8,099 nt of DNA, taken from contig DAOM01000067.1 in assembly GCA_002501855.1 (NCBI GenBank), positions 17,436 through 25,534 on the forward strand, in the 5' to 3' direction. This document shows, one piece after another, positions 5,874 to 8,099 of the stretch. The notes under the pieces are model-generated. The model did not search any database, was not told the DNA's origin, and saw only the letters and a program-made list of their open reading frames with translations. Position numbers and translations under genes: made by a program. Every line of letters starts with the position of its first letter. Position 1 is the stretch's first letter. The DNA comes from Candidatus Nitrosopolaris nunavutensis. GTDB lineage: Archaea > Thermoproteota > Nitrososphaeria > Nitrososphaerales > Nitrososphaeraceae.

Positions 5874-7313
5874 TTACGTAATTTTGACTAGTGAAGAGTC
5901 CGGCTTTAACGTAAGCTCCGTTTTGCCACTCATCCCTTTAGTTCCTGTCGCGCCCAGAACTCGTATCCGGTCACCTACTACCAGGTTGGTCACAGAAGAG
6001 CTTTGCTGGCGCCAGCCTACTAGTCGAGTTTCACCTGTATCGTCTCCAATTAATGTGTCGCTTACAGTAACTAATTCACCGTTTTTAGTATTTACTTCGG
6101 TCGTATTCGGAGATTGTAAGACGATCGCCTCTAAAATGTAAGGAGAGTCTGAGATTTCAACATCTTTGATTTTTGATTCGAACACCGACATTTTTGGAAA
6201 CGACGCTTCGTCCTCGATTCCCCTGATGTATGAATCATCTTTGTAAAGAAGCATAGAGTTCCCAAAGATACGGCTTGGCACACATTCTATCATGGAGTCT
6301 GAGATGAGCGGACTGCTTAGCAAAGCACTATCTATGGTCAGATGTACGAATTTACCGCTTTTGTCCACCGCGAGACAAGCAACATTTCCCTTGCCAGTTT
6401 CTCCACCGAACGAAACTACTCTCAACGTCATTATTTCGATGTCCGTTTTAGTCCCGAAGAATTCAAACGCAGTCCCTTCGTCACCGTGAATTTCAAAGTC
6501 GCCGGTTCCATATTGTGGGTTTCCCTCTTTAATCCTAACTCCAATTAACCGAATCTTTGCGTTCGTATCAAAGATTTTGGGAATCTTGCTCTCGTCAACA
6601 TTCCAGATTACTGTCCGCAAGTTTCGAGTTTTCGTTTCGTTGGAAAGCTGCAGTTGTAGCAACTTCGTCATCTCCCCACGGGGGTTATCATACTGAGAAA
6701 TTCTAGGGCTAGAACCAACAAAGCCGGTGATTACCACGTTTTGTCGTGTTTCGTGTACATCATCGACCTTTATCGTAATGAAATCAATGTCTGGAATAGA
6801 AGCGTTTTCCTCTTCTAAGACTTCTATCTGAGAACTAGAAGAGAGGTTAATCACGGGTCTCCCGTCAAAACCTGATTTTACGTATCCGCGAGAGATCTTT
6901 ACTAGCCCCCCAGGGCGGAAGCGCGCTTCATCTGGTAAGCTTATTTGATCATCCCATAATTTGACTCGAACGGCAGACTCGTGATCATAGATAGTCAATG
7001 TTCGATTTCTGATCTCTTCTTTGGTATCTTTTCGAAGGAATTTGCGCGTAGGATAGATATTCATGATCCGACCTACAACACTCACATCTTTTGCGCCTAC
7101 AAATAGATCCTTGATTGCACCATCTGCTCGCTTGACATTCCCCAAAGAGACACCTACGTCGGCAGCCACTAAAAATAAAGCACCTTGATCTGTTAGATAC
7201 CCAGCCCCAATTTTGCGCTTCTTCTCATCAATCAACTCTCTAACCTGCTCAAGACTTATCTCAGGCTTCTGGCTGAGAAGCGACTCGATCATGGTTTTAA
7301 AATCTGCAGACAC
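5874..7313 (-). CDS. rpa: Replication protein A-like single-stranded DNA-binding protein (multiple OB folds)
   Basis: A 479-aa archaeal RPA homologue that coats single-stranded DNA in replication, repair and recombination. The N-terminal helical domain (residues 1-57), with EKKRKIGAGYLTDQGALFLV, is typical of archaeal RPA. OB folds follow at about 73-167 (TIYDHESAVRVKLWDD), 183-280 (RTVIWNVDESKIP) and 382-478 (IGDDTGETRLVGWRQQ). A more divergent, probably degenerate one lies at about 293-375. Only two cysteines are present (C313 and C344), so the C4 zinc finger of some archaeal and eukaryotic RPA subunits is absent. GTG 7313 (SADFKTMIESLL) is chosen as giving the familiar N-terminus; ATG 7292 (MIESLLSQ) is an alternative. 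The stop is 28 bp from the convergent helicase. A short ORF lies 5 bp upstream, separated by a run of seven G. Confidence 0.92.
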   Translation of the reverse strand: MSADFKTMIESLLSQKPEISLEQVRELIDEKKRKIGAGYLTDQGALFLVAADVGVSLGNVKRADGAIKDLFVGAKDVSVVGRIMNIYPTRKFLRKDTKEEIRNRTLTIYDHESAVRVKLWDDQISLPDEARFRPGGLVKISRGYVKSGFDGRPVINLSSSSQIEVLEEENASIPDIDFITIKVDDVHETRQNVVITGFVGSSPRISQYDNPRGEMTKLLQLQLSNETKTRNLRTVIWNVDESKIPKIFDTNAKIRLIGVRIKEGNPQYGTGDFEIHGDEGTAFEFFGTKTDIEIMTLRVVSFGGETGKGNVACLAVDKSGKFVHLTIDSALLSSPLISDSMIECVPSRIFGNSMLLYKDDSYIRGIEDEASFPKMSVFESKIKDVEISDSPYILEAIVLQSPNTTEVNTKNGELVTVSDTLIGDDTGETRLVGWRQQSSSVTNLVVGDRIRVLGATGTKGMSGKTELTLKPDSSLVKIT

Positions 7314-7318
7314 TGCAG

Positions 7319-7450
7319 TTAAACCCCCCCTTTTGTCAAGTACCTAAAAACTATGTCGAGTACTTGCCTATATTCTTTGACAGACCAGTCCACACTATGG
7401 ATGCATTTCGCAATAGTATGCAAAGCTGCGAAAATATTTCTCACTTGCAT
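7319..7450 (-). CDS. Hypothetical short protein immediately upstream of RPA
   Basis: The minus strand has an open frame ending in TAA (7319-7321), five bases before the RPA start. From ATG 7450 it encodes 43 residues; ATGs at 7495 and 7510 would give 58 or 63. The conserved-looking part is MQVRNIFAALHTIAKCIHS followed by DWSVKEYRQVLDIVFRYLTK, which reads as two amphipathic helices and could be a small helical protein. The sequence before 7450 (STKSITIII) is less convincing, hence the short start. I do not recognise a family. Close spacing suggests co-transcription with RPA. One extra G in the seven-G run near its end would fuse it in frame to RPA, so it might be an RPA N-terminal extension that is out of frame here. 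Confidence 0.4.
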   Translation of the reverse strand: MQVRNIFAALHTIAKCIHSVDWSVKEYRQVLDIVFRYLTKGGV

Positions 7451-7515
7451 AATGATGATGGTAATTGATTTTGTTGAAAACGGCAAATAGTTCATTCTGT
7501 TGAAAAACATGATAA

Positions 7516-7522
7516 TTTTTAA
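7516..7522 (+). promoter_or_regulatory. TATA box for the P5C dehydrogenase gene
   Basis: TTTTTAA is centred 27 bp upstream of ATG 7546, ideal for a leaderless archaeal transcript. Read on the other strand it is TTAAAAA, positioned about 24 bp from the ATG at 7495, so it might also serve the RPA-direction transcript. Confidence 0.5.
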
Positions 7523-7545
7523 GGTTCGTTGTCATAATCCAGTGC

Positions 7546-8099
7546 ATGCCATTTGAAAATGAACACACTCTTCAAAAATTCATCACTTCAAAAGAAGAGG
7601 AATCTTTTCATGACCAGTATGAACGGGCAATTCGAGATGTCAAAAGTGAATTTGGGAAACAGTATCCTCTGATTATCGGTGGTACGAAAATAAAGACGGA
7701 CTCTACATTCACTCATCTCTCACCTATCGATACTCGAATAGTGTTAGGATATTTACCACGATCTAGTGTCGAAGACACACGTAATGCCATCAATGCCGCT
7801 AGAAACTCATTTAACCGGTGGCGCAAACAAAATTACAAAAAACGAATAGAGATTTGCAGAGCAGGAGCCAATGTATTGAGCCGGTGTAAGTTTGAGCTCG
7901 CGGCGTGGTTGTCTTATGAAAATGGCAAGAACAGATATGAAGCGATAGGAGATGTCGATGAAGCCATCGATTTTATTAGATATTATTGTGAGTGCATGGA
8001 AACGAATGAAGGGTACTCAACTCTAACTAGGAGCGCATATCCTGCAGAAGCCAGCAGAAGCGTTATGAAGCCGTACGGCGTATGGGGCGTGATTGCACC
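7546..8099 (+). CDS. 1-pyrroline-5-carboxylate dehydrogenase (aldehyde dehydrogenase superfamily), 3' truncated by window
   Basis: The first 184 codons of an aldehyde dehydrogenase are present; the gene runs off the right edge. The enzyme oxidises glutamate semialdehyde/P5C to glutamate with NAD(P)+, the second step of proline degradation. Recognised parts are YPLIIGGTKIKTDSTFTHLSPID (residues 41-63 region), the Rossmann-domain helix VEDTRNAINAARNSFNRWR, the substrate-side AAWLSYENGKNRYEAIGDVDEAIDF, and VMKPYGVWGVIAP, which normally leads into the cofactor-binding strand. The long N-terminal lead and the ENGKNRYEA-DVDEAIDFI pattern favour P5C dehydrogenase over other aldehyde dehydrogenases. 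The catalytic Cys and Glu lie beyond the window. ATG 7546 is supported by the TATA box 27 bp upstream. It is divergent from the RPA unit, with no proline dehydrogenase gene visible. Confidence 0.88.
   Translation, partial: MPFENEHTLQKFITSKEEESFHDQYERAIRDVKSEFGKQYPLIIGGTKIKTDSTFTHLSPIDTRIVLGYLPRSSVEDTRNAINAARNSFNRWRKQNYKKRIEICRAGANVLSRCKFELAAWLSYENGKNRYEAIGDVDEAIDFIRYYCECMETNEGYSTLTRSAYPAEASRSVMKPYGVWGVIA

Noticed and set aside
1..8099. Search for mobile elements, CRISPR arrays, defence cassettes or attachment sites
   Set aside because: No transposase, integrase, regularly spaced repeats or terminal inverted repeats were seen. The tRNA-Pro has no duplicated 3' end nearby within the window to suggest an integration site.

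Overview
The window looks archaeal, most likely a Nitrososphaeria/Thaumarchaeota-type genome. The gene set supports this: a type II (eukaryote-like) methionine aminopeptidase, an Lhr-type helicase, an RPA-like multi-OB-fold single-strand DNA-binding protein, a DUF1512 protein and a CCA-less tRNA-Pro. So do TATA-like boxes about 24-31 bp ahead of start codons with little or no leader. Lineage below Archaea is inferred from recalled protein resemblance, not from a search.

Layout from the left. A 57-aa ribbon-helix-helix-like gene (minus, 70-243) has its own TATA-like box and is followed upstream by tRNA-Pro(UGG) (minus, 302-375). Methionine aminopeptidase (plus, 484-1380) follows behind a clear TATA box and ends at a T-rich terminator-like tract. 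Convergent to it on the minus strand is a small zinc-ribbon-like ORF with no legal start codon (1396-1607). Directly upstream of that is a DUF1512 gene (1608-2745) that is broken by three frameshifts and one in-frame TAA, although its protein sequence is otherwise well preserved. Divergent from DUF1512, a 60-aa single-span membrane protein (plus, 2926-3108) overlaps the start of a 914-aa Lhr-like helicase (plus, 3101-5845). Tail-to-tail with the helicase, 28 bp away, is a 479-aa RPA-like protein (minus, 5874-7313), preceded by a short ORF (7319-7450 or longer). Divergent from these, the N-terminal 184 codons of a 1-pyrroline-5-carboxylate dehydrogenase run off the right edge (plus, 7546-8099).

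The helicase and RPA both act on nucleic acids and could meet at single-stranded DNA during repair, but they are convergent and not co-transcribed. The other genes are separate housekeeping functions: N-terminal Met removal, translation and proline catabolism.

The most notable signal is the 1.4-kb minus-strand block 1396-2745. Several independent lesions cluster there in a conserved archaeal gene and its small neighbour, while more than 5 kb of flanking coding sequence (aminopeptidase, helicase, RPA) is intact. I see no mobile element, CRISPR array or defence cassette.
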